Shown: positions 53,701-64,000, numbered from the stretch's first letter. The stretch: DNA of 64,000 bases from Lepidodermella squamata (GCA_047495785.1 JBLDXI010000024.1:744001-808000); one strand, 5' to 3'. Numbers and translations: made by a program. The notes: generated by a model from the sequence alone, not told the origin.

Positions 53701-55120
53701 GACTTTTCACCTGAAAGGTACTTTTGAATTCAAATTTGCACGCATTTAAATTTTTGATTTCAGTGAAATTGACTGGTCAGACGATGATAAAGTGATGTTG
53801 GATTTAACTTGTCTCGGAATTTTCGGCATCAGCGATCCGGTTCGTGATGAAGTCCAGAATGCGGTCAAAACTTGCCGAAAAGCTGGGATTGACATTCGAC
53901 TAGTGACTGGTGAAAGTCTTGAAACCGCTCGAATCGCCGCAAGTTTGAGCGGCATTATTTCGCCAAAAGATTCAGAGCTACTTGTGCTTAATGGGAAGCA
54001 ACTTGATAAGAGAATAAGAAACCCATCTTCGGGGAAGTACGATCAAAAGCGGTTTGACGAAACTTGGCCAAGATTGCGAATTTTGGCCCGGGCAACACCA
54101 GAAAATCGCCGTTTACTCGTGAAAGGCATCGTAGACTCTGAAATCAACAAAAGCGGCGAAATCGTGGCTGTCGTTGGAAAAAGTCCGGACGATATGTCAG
54201 CCCTAATCGAGTCTAACATCGGCTTTTCAATGGGTCAAATCAGTTCGGAAATTGTCAAAGAAACGTCGGATTTTATACTCGTTGATAACAGTTTGCCAAC
54301 TTTGGTGCGAAGTCTTATTTGGGGCCGCAATATGTATGCAACGATCTCGAAAATTGTGCAATTTCAGTTGACGGCTAACGTTGTTGCGGCTCTTTTTACC
54401 GTTATTGTTGCGGCGATTGTTGAAGATGCCGTCATTACAGCGGTGCAATTGTTGTTTTTAAATTTTATCGTTGACATTTTGGCTTCGTTGGCGCTGTCGA
54501 GCGAAGCTCCATCGACCGATTTTCTCGCCAGTCAGCCGCCATTCGGCTATAAACGCCCACTTGTTACAGCAGTGATGGCGAAAAATATCCTCCTTAACAT
54601 TTTCTATCAACTGAGCGTGCTAATTTTTCTGACTTTTTACGGTGAAAATTTGTTCTTAGTCGAGTCAGGCCGACGGATCCATCTTATTTCGCGGGTTGCC
54701 TACGGCATGCCAACTCAGCATTTCACGGCTGTTTTTAACGTTTTCGCCCTCATGACCTTGCTAAATCTGCTCTGCGCAAGGTGCCTCGAAAATCAGCGCA
54801 ATATTTTCGCAGAAATTCACAGAAACAAAATTTTCATCTGCCTGTGGTTCGGAACGTTGATCAGCGTAGTTTTGGTCGTTCAATTCGGCTCGGTGGTTTT
54901 CAGAACCGCCCCACTCAGCCTCATTACGTGGCTGTGGTGCCTGCCATTCGTAGCTGGGCAATTAGTTTGGCATCAGATTATTGCGACTCTCCCTCTAGAA
55001 CGGAGCTACACTTTCAAACGCTGGTTTTGTTCGATTAGTGATGAATCATCACAGGTAAAAAATGACCAGCAGCCGAATAACGAGGCTAAAAACAGAAAAA
55101 TATATCTCATCGATTGTTGA
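50750..55120 (+). CDS. PMCA-like P-type ATPase lacking the catalytic aspartate (predicted pseudo-pump)
   Basis: Eleven exons (50750-50785, 51052-51244, 51297-51500, 51553-51777, 51844-51969, 52238-52618, 52667-52869, 52921-53193, 53249-53523, 53577-53717, 53764-55120) join to 1,137 residues; only the first exon is weak. The architecture is that of plasma-membrane calcium ATPases: A-domain DESVLTGEP, M4 VPDGLP, M5-M6 QFQLTANVVA and QLLFLNFIVDILASLAL (Asn and Asp ligands kept). However, the invariant DKTG phosphorylation site reads TKTG (Thr483), the nucleotide-site KGA is SGA, TGDN is TGES, and GDGTNDGP is GKSPDDMS (824-831). M4 Glu is Asp. It should not form a phosphoenzyme. The frame is intact over 1,100 codons, so the protein is probably maintained. 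Its role is unknown. Confidence 0.85.
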
Positions 55121-55262
55121 CATTTCCTGATATCTACCTCTTTCAGTATTGTTCTGACTAATATTTTCGGAAAAAGTTGTGAATCACTGGCAATATTATT
55201 TTCTAATGAAATAAAGCGATTATTTTGTTCGAAAAATTGCAAAATTGTTTATTTGTTGAAAA

Positions 55263-55739
55263 TTATTCGTCGCATGTGTGACATTTTTCAGGAGGTATGC
55301 CCATAAAATAAGTTGGAATAATATGAACTAGGGTCACAGTAGATAAGGCGACGCAGTTGAGTACGACCTGAGCCAGCTTAATGTGCGAATAGTCCTGCGT
55401 TACCTCGTAGATGGCGAGTGCTACAACGGCGATGTTGAGTAGAAGCACGAAAAGGCTGGCGACGAACTTGAATCGAGCAACAGACGACTTTCGAAGATCG
55501 TTTCTTGTTGCTTTCATCGCTTGAGAGAAATTTGAGGCTAGTGTTAACACTCCGGTTTGAACGCCGTGGGTGACACCGCCAACACCGCCAATTATAGCAG
55601 ATCCTGACTTTCCAATAACATCGCCGACGCCGCCGATTATCGCGGTCCCGGATTTTCCTATAACACCGCCCACTGTCATAATAGCTGCCGCAGCTATGTT
55701 AGGTTGATGCTGATTTTGACTTGACGTCGAAGCAGCCAT
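55263..55739 (-). CDS. Small two-pass membrane protein with glycine-rich tandem repeats
   Basis: Single exon, 158 residues, converging on the ATPase gene. A polar N-terminus leads into two tandem units of about 17 residues (VIGKSGTAIIGGVGD and VIGKSGSAIIGGVGG). A basic patch and two hydrophobic spans (about 90-112 and 121-143) follow, and the protein ends in a Cys-x-x-Cys. No family is recognised. The Gly-rich repeats may form an amphipathic or glycine-zipper hairpin. The ATG is followed by an Ala/Ser-rich start, a plausible true N-terminus. Confidence 0.68.
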   Translation of the reverse strand: MAASTSSQNQHQPNIAAAAIMTVGGVIGKSGTAIIGGVGDVIGKSGSAIIGGVGGVTHGVQTGVLTLASNFSQAMKATRNDLRKSSVARFKFVASLFVLLLNIAVVALAIYEVTQDYSHIKLAQVVLNCVALSTVTLVHIIPTYFMGIPPEKCHTCDE

Positions 55740-56379
55740 TCAGGCGGCAAAATTGAAAGAAGACTTAACTGCGCGAAAAATGAATATCACCTCATGGTAT
55801 GATGCATAGCTGCTATTTGTGTGCAGGTAAGACGATGAATGTAGCGTTTTTTTCATGCGTGTTTTTTCTCTCGACTAATAGTACTACAAATGACGTTGGC
55901 CAGTACTATGTATCATGTACTCAAGTGTATGAATAAGCGTTTTGTGCGGTGAATACAAAAAGTACGCGCTTATGTAAAGCCTGGCTTGGCGAATACTTTC
56001 ACAACGTAACATACAGGGTGTTACGTTTTGTGAAATTTTGATGATTCCTTGAAGTTCAATTTTTTATTGAAAATGGCAGCGCTTATCGTCTCTCGAATTG
56101 TGTAACTTTCGGAAAAATAAAATATTCAGGGAGCAGCAATGAACTCCCCACTGGATTGACAAAAGCGTTACATTGATGACCCATCAGGGAAAAAATCGCA
56201 CAGTTGAGCAGAAATATTACCTGAGATTAGGCAAATTTGTTCGGTAACTGTGTCATAACTTTTCGGAATGAAAATAGTGGGTGAAAGATCCTGCTGCGTT
56301 CCATTGTTCACAATCCCTTATTGTACGTTTTTTACCTCATTAATAAGCGGTAATCTTCGTGTAAAGCAAGGTTCTAGTT

Positions 56380-56625
56380 GCTTAACCCGAAAGAAAATTC
56401 CTCCGGGTGGTTTCGCTATTAATTTGAAATATCCCAAAACTCCATGAGCAATCTCGGTGAAAAACCCTGAAAAATGCATAAAAATCCCTGAACTTTGACC
56501 TCGGAAGCCTCTGAAATTTTTAGAGATTTCTGGCAATTTTCAGGGATTTTTACCGACGTTGTTCAGGGTTATTTTAGGATATTTCAAATTATTAGCGAAA
56601 ACATCTGGAGGAATTCATGTTCGGG
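56380..56625. repeat. Long imperfect fold-back (inverted repeat)
   Basis: The left arm (about 56380-56477: ATTCCTCC, TTTCGCTATTAATTTGAAATATCC, CCCTGAAAAAT) pairs with the reverse complement of the right arm (about 56540-56625) around a loop of about 60 bp. Pairing is imperfect, roughly 75-80% by eye. A decayed MITE or hairpin RNA source are both possible. Boundaries are approximate. Confidence 0.6.
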
Positions 56626-57233
56626 AATTCCGGATCTTTCGTCTTCGTTCTGTTATATCTTCGAAAGGAAAATCTATCGCTCCAAGCTAGTAGAGAAAGC
56701 GGGTTTTTAGATTGATATACGTGGTAAATTCAAGCGTCACGATCTTGGAGATTGCTGCTGTAGTAACTCGGCCAAGTTTTACCTAGCTGAACATTTACTG
56801 CTTACAATGCATTTTTGGCAACAAAATAAAAGTCAAAATGGAACAGTTGTCGCCTTTATCAAAGAAATTTAATAAATCAATTGAAATTGTTTCAAGAGTT
56901 CTCCAAATGAGAATCCGATGGTAACGGTTAACGAGCACCACTCGTTGAGACTTGTCGTAGTCCACGATTCCTTGGGGTATCTTTCGTCACAGCACCATTA
57001 GCCGAACAAGTTTGCCTTTTCCGCTTTCGAGGGCAACAGGAAGATACCATTATCGCCATTATCGTAAAGAAACACATAGAAAATATTCACTTCCCTAACG
57101 AATTTATGATGGCACAAATTTCCCATGAAGGCTTTATCTTTTTATGGGCAATGTTTGATCAGCTTGGCCTATACGTGAATATGATTCATAAGTGAACTCA
57201 GCTCCCTCAATTCTTTTTAATTGGATTTTCTAA

Positions 57234-57500
57234 TTATTCATTTGGAGTGAATTCGAAAGTTCTCAACCTGATGGCTGATGCCGGATTATCAAGTATTTCT
57301 TGAAAGTTCAACTGAACAGTGGCAAATACTGAATAAATTCCACGTTTTTCTGTTTCTTTGCGAGGCTTTTTTTGAGGAAATAACGTTTGAAAGCACGGAC
57401 ACTTAATTTCAGGTGAAAACTGTTTTACAATAATATTGCATATGCAACCAAAACAAACAAGACTTTTTACATTTGGGCACACCTCGCCAGTATAGCCCAC
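57234..57500 (-). CDS. Possible coding exon with paired cysteines, unidentified
   Basis: An 88-codon ATG-led minus-strand frame. It starts with a region of six cysteines in pairs (SLVCFGCIC, KCPCF), then a basic stretch and an OB-fold-like amphipathic tail (VFATVQLNFQEILDN). Composition looks coding, but no relative can be named and no intron partners are evident. Confidence 0.33.
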   Translation of the reverse strand: MGYTGEVCPNVKSLVCFGCICNIIVKQFSPEIKCPCFQTLFPQKKPRKETEKRGIYSVFATVQLNFQEILDNPASAIRLRTFEFTPNE

Positions 57501-58478
57501 CCGCTATTTTATTGTTAGACAAACAAACAAGCAAACCGGCGTTGAAACACTCGTCGACGAAGACGATCTTGAACTCGAGTGGTCACACTTTGCAAGTCGT
57601 TTCTGAATTATACATAACTTCCGCGTTTTTACACGACCGTATCGTCATCATCATTTTTGGCTCGCGCGCTTTGTTATTTTAACCCGTATATGTAAATACT
57701 TGGTGGGTTTTCAAATGGGCTGCGATAGCCAGCCGTTCTGCGCTACGTCATTGCTCCCCTGCGTCGTTGCTGTTGTTTTTGCGCGTTGTATTTTTCCCTA
57801 ATATATTGCCACGCGAATTCAGGAAATTCTAATATACATGTCGTAAAAATTGCGACAGGCGACACGGAAAAGCTGCACTGTTTTTCGCGCGCGCAACAAA
57901 ATGTGCACTCCATCACACACACCGCGCCGCCTCATTGAGGTTGATATTTACCTATATTGTTATAATAAAGCCGAATTATTTATTTTTATAACTCACGGGT
58001 GACTAAAATATATCTATGCACGTGCTGCGTTTCAGCCATTAAATGCCGGACACGTATATTTTTCTGAAAATAATACAAAAATATTACCGTAAAAAAGTAG
58101 AGCAACAATAAACTGTTTCGCGGCAACATCAAAACGTCACCTGGGCTTTAGTGAAATGCGCTCTTGGCACGTACCAGGATATTTTTTGAACATTAAATAT
58201 TCACAAATAAACGCATCAGGAATGTATAGCATGGTGGCGATTTAATTACACCGATAACTGCAGTTGTATTAATATTTTTAGGCGAAAAAAGACCGCGTCG
58301 CGCGAGTTCATTATCACTTTTAAGATAAATTATGAGAAGCTATGGTGGTGTGCGCAGATTAATTTATACACACCCTAGCGCATGTTTCACGTGCACGCGC
58401 TGATATGCGCCATGGCGCCGCCGTCATCATCGACTTCGTCATCATCATCACCGCTGTTCATCCAACAACGACGACGCT

Positions 58479-61071
58479 ATGACTTGTCGCCGTGAACGTC
58501 AAAAACGAAGCCGACATTGGCTCTACGTCGCGCCCAGACATCACTTTTCATTCACCGCCTTCGTTTTCCTCCTTATCGCAAAATCAGTTTTCGCCTATAA
58601 TGCAACGGTAATGAAACCTCCACCTTAATTCCATAGAAGATTCGATAAACTTCGCTTTTAATATTAGTGCCAAGTGCCGATTGCGTTTTTTGGCGCAATT
58701 GTGATAGATAGCACCGTTTTCATCGAAACGCCTACCGATTACTTCCCCATCAACACTACGATTAAACTTACGTGTTTGAACGAATTTGTTGTACGAGGCG
58801 CTGATAGCAGCACTTGCACCCAAGATGGCTGGCGGCCCCGACTTGGCATATGCATACAACGTGAATTTTCGATTTTTTTATTCCCATTTGACTAATTTTC
58901 GAATATTATTTTCCAGCTCTGCGCACAACTACAACCCCAGCTTACGATCTATCAGGTGAGGCTAATTTTACGTCTTATCGAAGCCTCAATTGAATCTATT
59001 TAGTTCTTGATTATGCCGTGGCAACTAATGACGAGGAGTTGGTCAAAAATTTATTGGACCGAGGCGCCGATGTGAATCAGCGTGTTCCGATTCGCGTTCC
59101 TCAGCCGAATAACCGACAGTGGGACATTCTTTCAAACGGCACGCTGCTTATGTTAGCTGCATCGTCGCGCTTCCACCAATCAATGCTTTCATTACTGATC
59201 GAACGCGGGGCAAATGTGAATGCCAGAAATCGCTTCGGCTGGTCAGGTAAAGACTAAGCAAAATCGTTAAGTCAATGTTCGATAATGGAATCCTGGAAAT
59301 GTTTATCAAGTGCTTAGAAATAGGATCCGATCGTTTCTAAATTATTACCAAGTGCCAATCGTAATTTCCGGACAAATGGAGCAATCTTAACGATTTTTTC
59401 CTGTTTTTCAATTATTTTTTCATGATTTTTTTTAATTAGGCCTGATGTGGGCGGCATCGAATGGTTACATTGGCAACATGAAACTGCTTATTGACAAAGG
59501 CGCGGATGTGAACGCTCGAAACCGGCACGGTTATACGCCGCTGATGTACGCGGCGCAGAGCGGCTTCGTCACCGCGTGCCGCATGCTGGTCGAGGCCGGC
59601 GCTCAGTTGGACGCGCGCAACGACCGCAACTCCACGGCGCTGCTGCTCGCGGTGAAGAACGGCCATGCGGCTGTCGTCGATTTACTGCTGCACGTCGGCG
59701 CCGATATGAACCAGGCGGCTGATGACTGGACCGCCTTGATGCACGCAGCTTCCCATGGCTTCACCGCAACTGCGAATCGATTACTCGGTAAAAAATAACT
59801 AAATAAATTTATTTCGGAAAATTTGGGGGCAAATGTAGTGAAAGTTGTCTAAACGGAACGTTCTCGGGTGGCCCGATCCAGAAGTGTGGACTTTGACAGT
59901 ATAATTTTGCTGTCTAAAGTTCAACACGGACTTTCTAGATTTTCTAAACCGGACGGATTTTGGGGTCCGAGTCCGGTTTAGGCATGAAAAGAGTATAGAG
60001 AAAACTGCAGGCACCTGCCTGGCATGAGACAACTCGACGAATTTGAAACTTTTCTATCATTCCGGATCTAGCATCTAGGGTCTATGTTGATCAATTATTT
60101 TTATGGAAAGGTATGAAATGAATGAAGTTTGTAAAATGTGCAAAATCCTAATTTTCCTAACTATTAATATTCCTAACTAAAATATTTCCTAACTCACTCT
60201 GGTATGAAATAATCTGGACTTCGTCTAAATCGGACCTATTTGTCTGGCGCGACCCGAGTCCGGTTTAGACAATTTTCACTGTACAGCCGAAAGCGTGGAT
60301 GGCTTTGAACAAAAAAAATAGCCCACACGAGCTTGTCCTATTTTCGCCCAAAGTTGGGGACAGGTTGGAGATCAAAGCAACCAAAAATAGAAAGTGTAGC
60401 AGACAGACTGGAAATTTAAAAATAGATTGGTGTTTATGAGATGATTTTTACTGTTCTCATTAAATTAAACTAGAAAAAACATGCTGGTAAAAATTAGGCC
60501 AAAATTGCTGATAACCTTGACCTGAGCTAATTATTTCTGAGAGTGTCCCATTTTTCAGACCACATAAATATTATAATATAATCCTATTTTTCCTTCCACT
60601 TTGAGGATAGCCTAAATTTTGTAATTTTCGCATGTGATAGAACACGGAGCCGACCCGAATAAGCGCTGCGATTACGAAAATTTAACCGCGCTAATCATCG
60701 CAGCGATGAACGGTCAGACCGATGTCGCGTCCTTGCTTATCGATAACGGTGCCAATATCGATGCACGGGACGCCTATGGCACAACGCCGCTCATCTATGC
60801 CGTGCGAAATGGCTGGATAGACACGGCTGAGTTGCTTCTTCAGCGCGGCGCCGATGTTAACATTCGCGACTCATCGGGTCGAACTGCACTCGACAACGCG
60901 CTCGAGTCTTTCGCTGCATCGCCTTTTCAAAGGGAAATCGTTGACTTGCTGGAGAGGCGAGGAATGGCTGCCTCAACTCAACGACCGCCAATCACGCTCG
61001 CCAGTAAAAAATCATCAGTAAAAGGCTGTCAAGGCTTCAGCTGTGTTTTGAAGTTCAAAGTCGTTCAGTGA
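58479..61071 (+). CDS. Predicted secreted Sushi-ankyrin repeat protein
   Basis: Six exons (58479-58607, 58668-58860, 58917-58955, 59004-59246, 59440-59787, 60641-61071) join in phase to 460 residues. A signal peptide or anchor (FTAFVFLLIAKSVFA) precedes one Sushi/CCP module with its four cysteines (CQVP, LTC, STC, GIC) and the WRPRLG motif. A Thr-rich linker leads directly to about seven ankyrin repeats with canonical LL..GADVN.R...G.TPL..A units. There is no hydrophobic segment between Sushi and ankyrin, so both halves would lie on the same side of the membrane if the first segment is cleaved. Intron 5 (852 bp) hosts a MITE. Function unknown. Confidence 0.85.
59838..60281. mobile_element. 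MITE in the fifth intron of the Sushi-ankyrin gene
   Basis: The ends form imperfect TIRs of about 40 bp. The right end reads, in reverse complement, CAGTGAAAATTGTCTAAACC; the left end reads GTGAAAGTTGTCTAAACGGA. TA flanks both sides (59836-59837, 60282-60283). An internal GGTCCGAGTCCGGTTTAG copy suggests a nested or rearranged TIR. Non-coding. Confidence 0.7.
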
Positions 61072-61524
61072 ATTTCGAGAAAATTCCATAATTTATTTAT
61101 ATTTAATATTTATAAAATATATATTGCTAAACAAAATAACTGTCTATTTTGTAGAGAGAGTGAGACATTAAATTCTTCAAAGGTTTTGATAAATAAAACA
61201 CGATGACTTGGAAAGCGCAGAAGACCTTTCGAAACATGACGTTGGTCTCGTTTTCAGTTCAAACAGACCTTGATGGCCGAGCACGTGCCGAACGTGACGT
61301 CCGCCCAGTAAAAACTGCAACAACAGCTCTGTTTTGACTCCAGACGGAAAAATAAGTCATAAACAAGTTGTTTTTATTCGTAAACAAACCATATTCTTGG
61401 GCCTATTCCATTGGCAGTACAAATGACACTGATTTTCCGTGCTAGTAATAAGAATATTACCACTACCGTTCAGCCTCCAAAATCATAAGCTTCGTTGTTG
61501 AATTCATCAGAACTGAATGATAAA
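61072..61524. other. Intergenic spacer
   Basis: The 3' region of the ankyrin gene and the probable promoter of the next small gene. Nothing else seen. Confidence 0.4.
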
Positions 61525-61890
61525 ATGGAAGAATGCCTCTTCCGATTTGCTGTTTGTACGATGTGTATGGCGATCCTCACGTTACTTGGTGCTGTTGTTG
61601 GCTACCTGATTTTCCCCGGCGATTCGATGATTTGCATGATCGGCATGTTCAGCGGCCTCTTTATCGGTCTTTTTCTCGGCTGTGCCATTTTTCACGCGCT
61701 ACGGCTAGAAGATTTCGACATATGGTGAGTCAACCTAAATAAATGATAAAATCCACCTTAAATTACAAATTATCTTATTAGGGTTTTGACTCGTATGACC
61801 AAACGATTATCAGCCGCGGCGACAAAAGCGGCAAGCAGTCGCGACAAGCACATGTTCAGCTCGAACAGCGACGTGGTTATTCATATATAA
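61525..61890 (+). CDS. Small two-pass glycine-zipper membrane protein 1
   Basis: Two exons (61525-61724 and 61781-61890) give about 102 residues. TM1 contains LGAVVGY and TM2 is a perfect Gly-x3 ladder, GMFSGLFIGLFLG. A basic Ser/Ala-rich tail follows. The short loop between spans (FPGDSM) suggests a hairpin. No family is recognised. It is a probable tandem paralogue of the gene at 62161. Confidence 0.65.
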
Positions 61891-62160
61891 TAGAAAATAA
61901 TTTAACTAAAATGTATAATAATATAGAAAAATATTTACATCTGTTGAGAAATAATCTAAAAATATCGCTTTTCATACTGCTAATTTTTCTTATAATGGCA
62001 ATAAAATATTGAAATTATTACGATGGCTTGTGTGTTAAGGTGATTATCATGCCATTTTCTTGATCTTTTACGCAAACAATGCCAAAATGTGCCCATCGTT
62101 CACGTGAAAAATTCACGATATAACAAGCAACCTCGAGAAAGTAGATCTATAGAAGCTCAG

Positions 62161-62433
62161 ATGTCGTTTCGAATGAATTTCCTCATTAACGGAATTGCGA
62201 TAACTTGTCTCGGCGGCAGTTTGGGAGCGCTGATTGGCTATGTATCGGTCAGTGCCGCTTGTCGCGACGAGTGCGACGTATTTGTTGGGACGATCGGCTG
62301 CACAGGCGGCTTCGTTATCGGCGCGTGCCTCGGCTTGTCAATACTTCTCATTCACTCGTTTTTCCATCATTTGCGGCAGCCAAATGTTGATGACCTACAT
62401 TCGAGCGACCAGTCGTCATTGCAATCAGCCTGA
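62161..62433 (+). CDS. Small two-pass glycine-zipper membrane protein 2
   Basis: Single exon, 90 residues from the ATG at 62161. TM1 carries LGALIGY, the same motif as its neighbour (LGAVVGY). TM2 has Gly at four-residue steps (GCTGGFVIGACLG). The loop holds two cysteines (CRDEC). The tail is acidic/polar rather than basic. A pyrimidine-poor AG nine bases upstream could be a splice acceptor, so a longer N-terminus remains possible. Confidence 0.6.
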   Translation: MSFRMNFLINGIAITCLGGSLGALIGYVSVSAACRDECDVFVGTIGCTGGFVIGACLGLSILLIHSFFHHLRQPNVDDLHSSDQSSLQSA

Positions 62434-62821
62434 CCTGCTAGAAACAATAATGTCGACAAACCTTGACCTATTTTCAATGCGCCGTGTGCTTTCAAAATAT
62501 TTCCTCCACCTTAATTAAATTGAATTAATAAATTGTTATTCATCGATAAATATGTTTTATGCTTTTTCGTCATCAAAATGAGGAGGCGTAATGACACTTG
62601 AGTTCAACCTGAAAAATTACATGACGTTGATCAGAAGGTGTCGAAAATGCAATAAAAAATCAAACTTAATTTGAAAGTAGGTTGGTTAAACACTTCAAGA
62701 ATAATGACGCAGTGTTTACTGTTCAGAAGGGATCATAAAACGTTGACACCTTCCTACCTAGAGCTCAGCCAAGGCTATATAAAACGCCCTTGAATTGGAT
62801 TTTAGACCTAATTTTTTGGAA
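62434..62821. other. Intergenic spacer before the DD3-3-like gene
   Basis: Contains AATAAATTG near 62527 (likely polyadenylation of the preceding gene), a TATATAAAA box-like sequence near 62776, and TTGGATTTTAG 17 bases before the next ATG. Confidence 0.45.
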
Positions 62822-64000
62822 ATGTCAGTAATTTCAAGAGCTTTTATTCTTATTCTAGCGTCGACATCAGCTCGATGCGATGTTTATATGCATAACCCAC
62901 GTGGTTCAAACGACCGGCTGAATGCTGAAGACGCGCAGCGACAAAATGCGAACCGGCTGTTCGACTCGCAGAACAACGCGAAGGGCGGGTATAACGTCGG
63001 CGAAACTACGTCACAGCGAGCGGCAACCGAGGCTGAATTCTACCGCATGTTGTACTTCCAAAGCGGGGCAAATGCGAACGAAGAGACGTACCTGCCCATC
63101 GAATGGACGAATCAGCACGGCTGCGCGACGGAAAATACCGAGCTGACGTGTAATCTCGTTGTTCAAATGCTGTGCCAGCCCGATGTCAAGGTAACGCCGC
63201 CTGAATGGGAGATTCGCGACGGCCAAACCGAGCAGACAGTTCGATTTTCGAACCCGCAAAGCAACGAAGATCTGCAACGTCAAAACCAGCGTCGAGCGAA
63301 CGATTTGAACAACGCGAATGAGGGTGTCAACGAGCCGTGGGAATGGTATAACGAGTGCTACCAACGTGAAAGAAATGTCAATCTGTTCACTGCTGAGCGG
63401 AAATTGAATACGATCAACCTGAATAACGCTCAGTATTCTTCAGCGATTTTTACGCGGCAGAATAACAACGGGAATCGACATGGCTACGAATGCCCTGAGG
63501 AAAGGGACTACTATCCGTATTTCGGCCCATCGCCCTGGAAAGATATCGCTATTTTGACGGATTCGCAGGGCGGCAGGTGCAGCTATTTCAAGTCTAACAG
63601 CTTTTCTGGGACTCGAAGCCGAGGTGTCTGTGCAGCGGCTGACGGAACCCGGCAGCCGAGCCAATATCGGTACAACAACGCAACATCCTGCGCCGCTGCT
63701 GGTTTTGCCTGGTTTCAGGTGTTCAATTTTCTCGAAAAAGCCACTCGTAAGTATAGCAAATAAATAAATAAAAAATTATTAATTTTATTGTAAACAGAAT
63801 TCACCTCGGAATCGTCTTGTACCGGAGCTTCAACCAATAAAATTAACTACATTTGGGCTGTCCCATGGGATGCCAAGAACGTCAAGACCCCGGAGTGCCT
63901 AGTTCAGATGCCTGATCCAGACTGCTCCGAGGGTCCATGGACGCGCTCGAACCATCTTGGAAACACGAAAAGTGGCGATGCACCCCGATACACATGGACG
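62822..64000 (+). CDS. DD3-3-like secreted protein (runs off the window)
   Basis: Exon 1 (62822-63746) and exon 2 (63798 onward, open to the edge) are read in phase. A signal peptide (AFILILASTSARC) is cut before DVYMHNPRGSNDRLN. This and the following RLFDSQNNAKGGYNVG match the conserved start of DD3-3 proteins, first described from Dictyostelium and found in many invertebrates. The segment is rich in Asn, Gln and Arg, with scattered cysteines (HGC, LTC, MLC, CPE, SSC). The biochemical role of the family is not established. The 3' end lies outside the window. Confidence 0.85.

Larger units (their letters stand above)
55740..58478. other. 2.7-kb intergenic region
   Basis: No firm gene. It contains a small palindrome near 55998-56036 (TTCACAACGTAAC with its complement), a long fold-back at 56380-56625 and a possible coding exon at 57234-57500. 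The stretch before the Sushi-ankyrin gene is CATCAT/CGTC-rich. Confidence 0.45.

Noticed and set aside
1-64000. CRISPR arrays, bacterial operators or ribosome-binding sites
   Set aside because: The window is eukaryotic, with spliceosomal introns throughout, and no regularly spaced direct-repeat array was seen.

Overview
The window is nuclear DNA from a compact invertebrate animal genome. Genes are dense, most introns are 45-60 bp with GT...AG ends, and many genes have clear metazoan orthologues: cereblon, PM20D1, WDR91, ribophorin I, FTSJ3, WASHC4, THUMPD3, neuroguidin, C18orf21/RMP24 and a PMCA-type ATPase. Several same-strand genes are only about 50-140 bp apart, with a pyrimidine-rich AG just before the downstream ATG. 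That layout is expected of operons resolved by spliced-leader trans-splicing, as in nematodes, tardigrades, flatworms, rotifers and larvaceans. I cannot fix the phylum. Exon models were built by hand; wherever a full model is given, the summed exon lengths are an exact multiple of three.

Layout. 0.6-1.3 kb: probable minus-strand Ly6-like cysteine-rich secreted gene. 4.2-5.4 kb: TNR3-type Nudix hydrolase. 7.4-8.0 kb: a DNA transposon with TA target duplications. 9.0-10.1 kb: a tRNA cluster (Phe, Pro, Glu, Lys and two degenerate copies) framed by 90-bp inverted repeats. 12.0-15.0 kb: APE-type non-LTR retrotransposon. 15.3-23.2 kb: putative operon CRBN-PM20D1-WDR91, whose last gene has a 2-kb intron holding an antisense SWIM zinc-finger fragment. 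24.9-26.8 kb: RPN1 (minus). 28.0-34.9 kb: putative operon FTSJ3-WASHC4. 36.9-41.6 kb: three tandem alpha-1,3-fucosyltransferases. 41.8-44.2 kb: secreted four-CUB protein. 44.3-48.3 kb: minus-strand putative operon C18orf21/RMP24-NGDN-THUMPD3, all RNA-maturation genes. 48.5-50.3 kb: a second, 5'-truncated retrotransposon copy with a perfect 16-bp target duplication and two nested MITEs. 50.75-55.1 kb: a PMCA-like P-type ATPase that has lost its phosphorylated aspartate. 55.3-55.7 kb: two-pass membrane protein with glycine-rich repeats. 58.5-61.1 kb: signal peptide-Sushi-ankyrin protein. 61.5-62.4 kb: two small glycine-zipper membrane paralogues. 62.8 kb to the edge: DD3-3-like secreted protein.

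Functional themes. The minus-strand operon groups RNase MRP, small-subunit processome and tRNA-methylation factors, and FTSJ3 (rRNA methylation) adds to this. WDR91 and WASHC4 both act on endosomes. RPN1 and the fucosyltransferases belong to the secretory glycosylation pathway. The most unusual items are the apparently catalytically dead calcium-pump relative, the secreted Sushi-ankyrin architecture, the inverted-repeat-bounded tRNA cluster and the three operon-like clusters.
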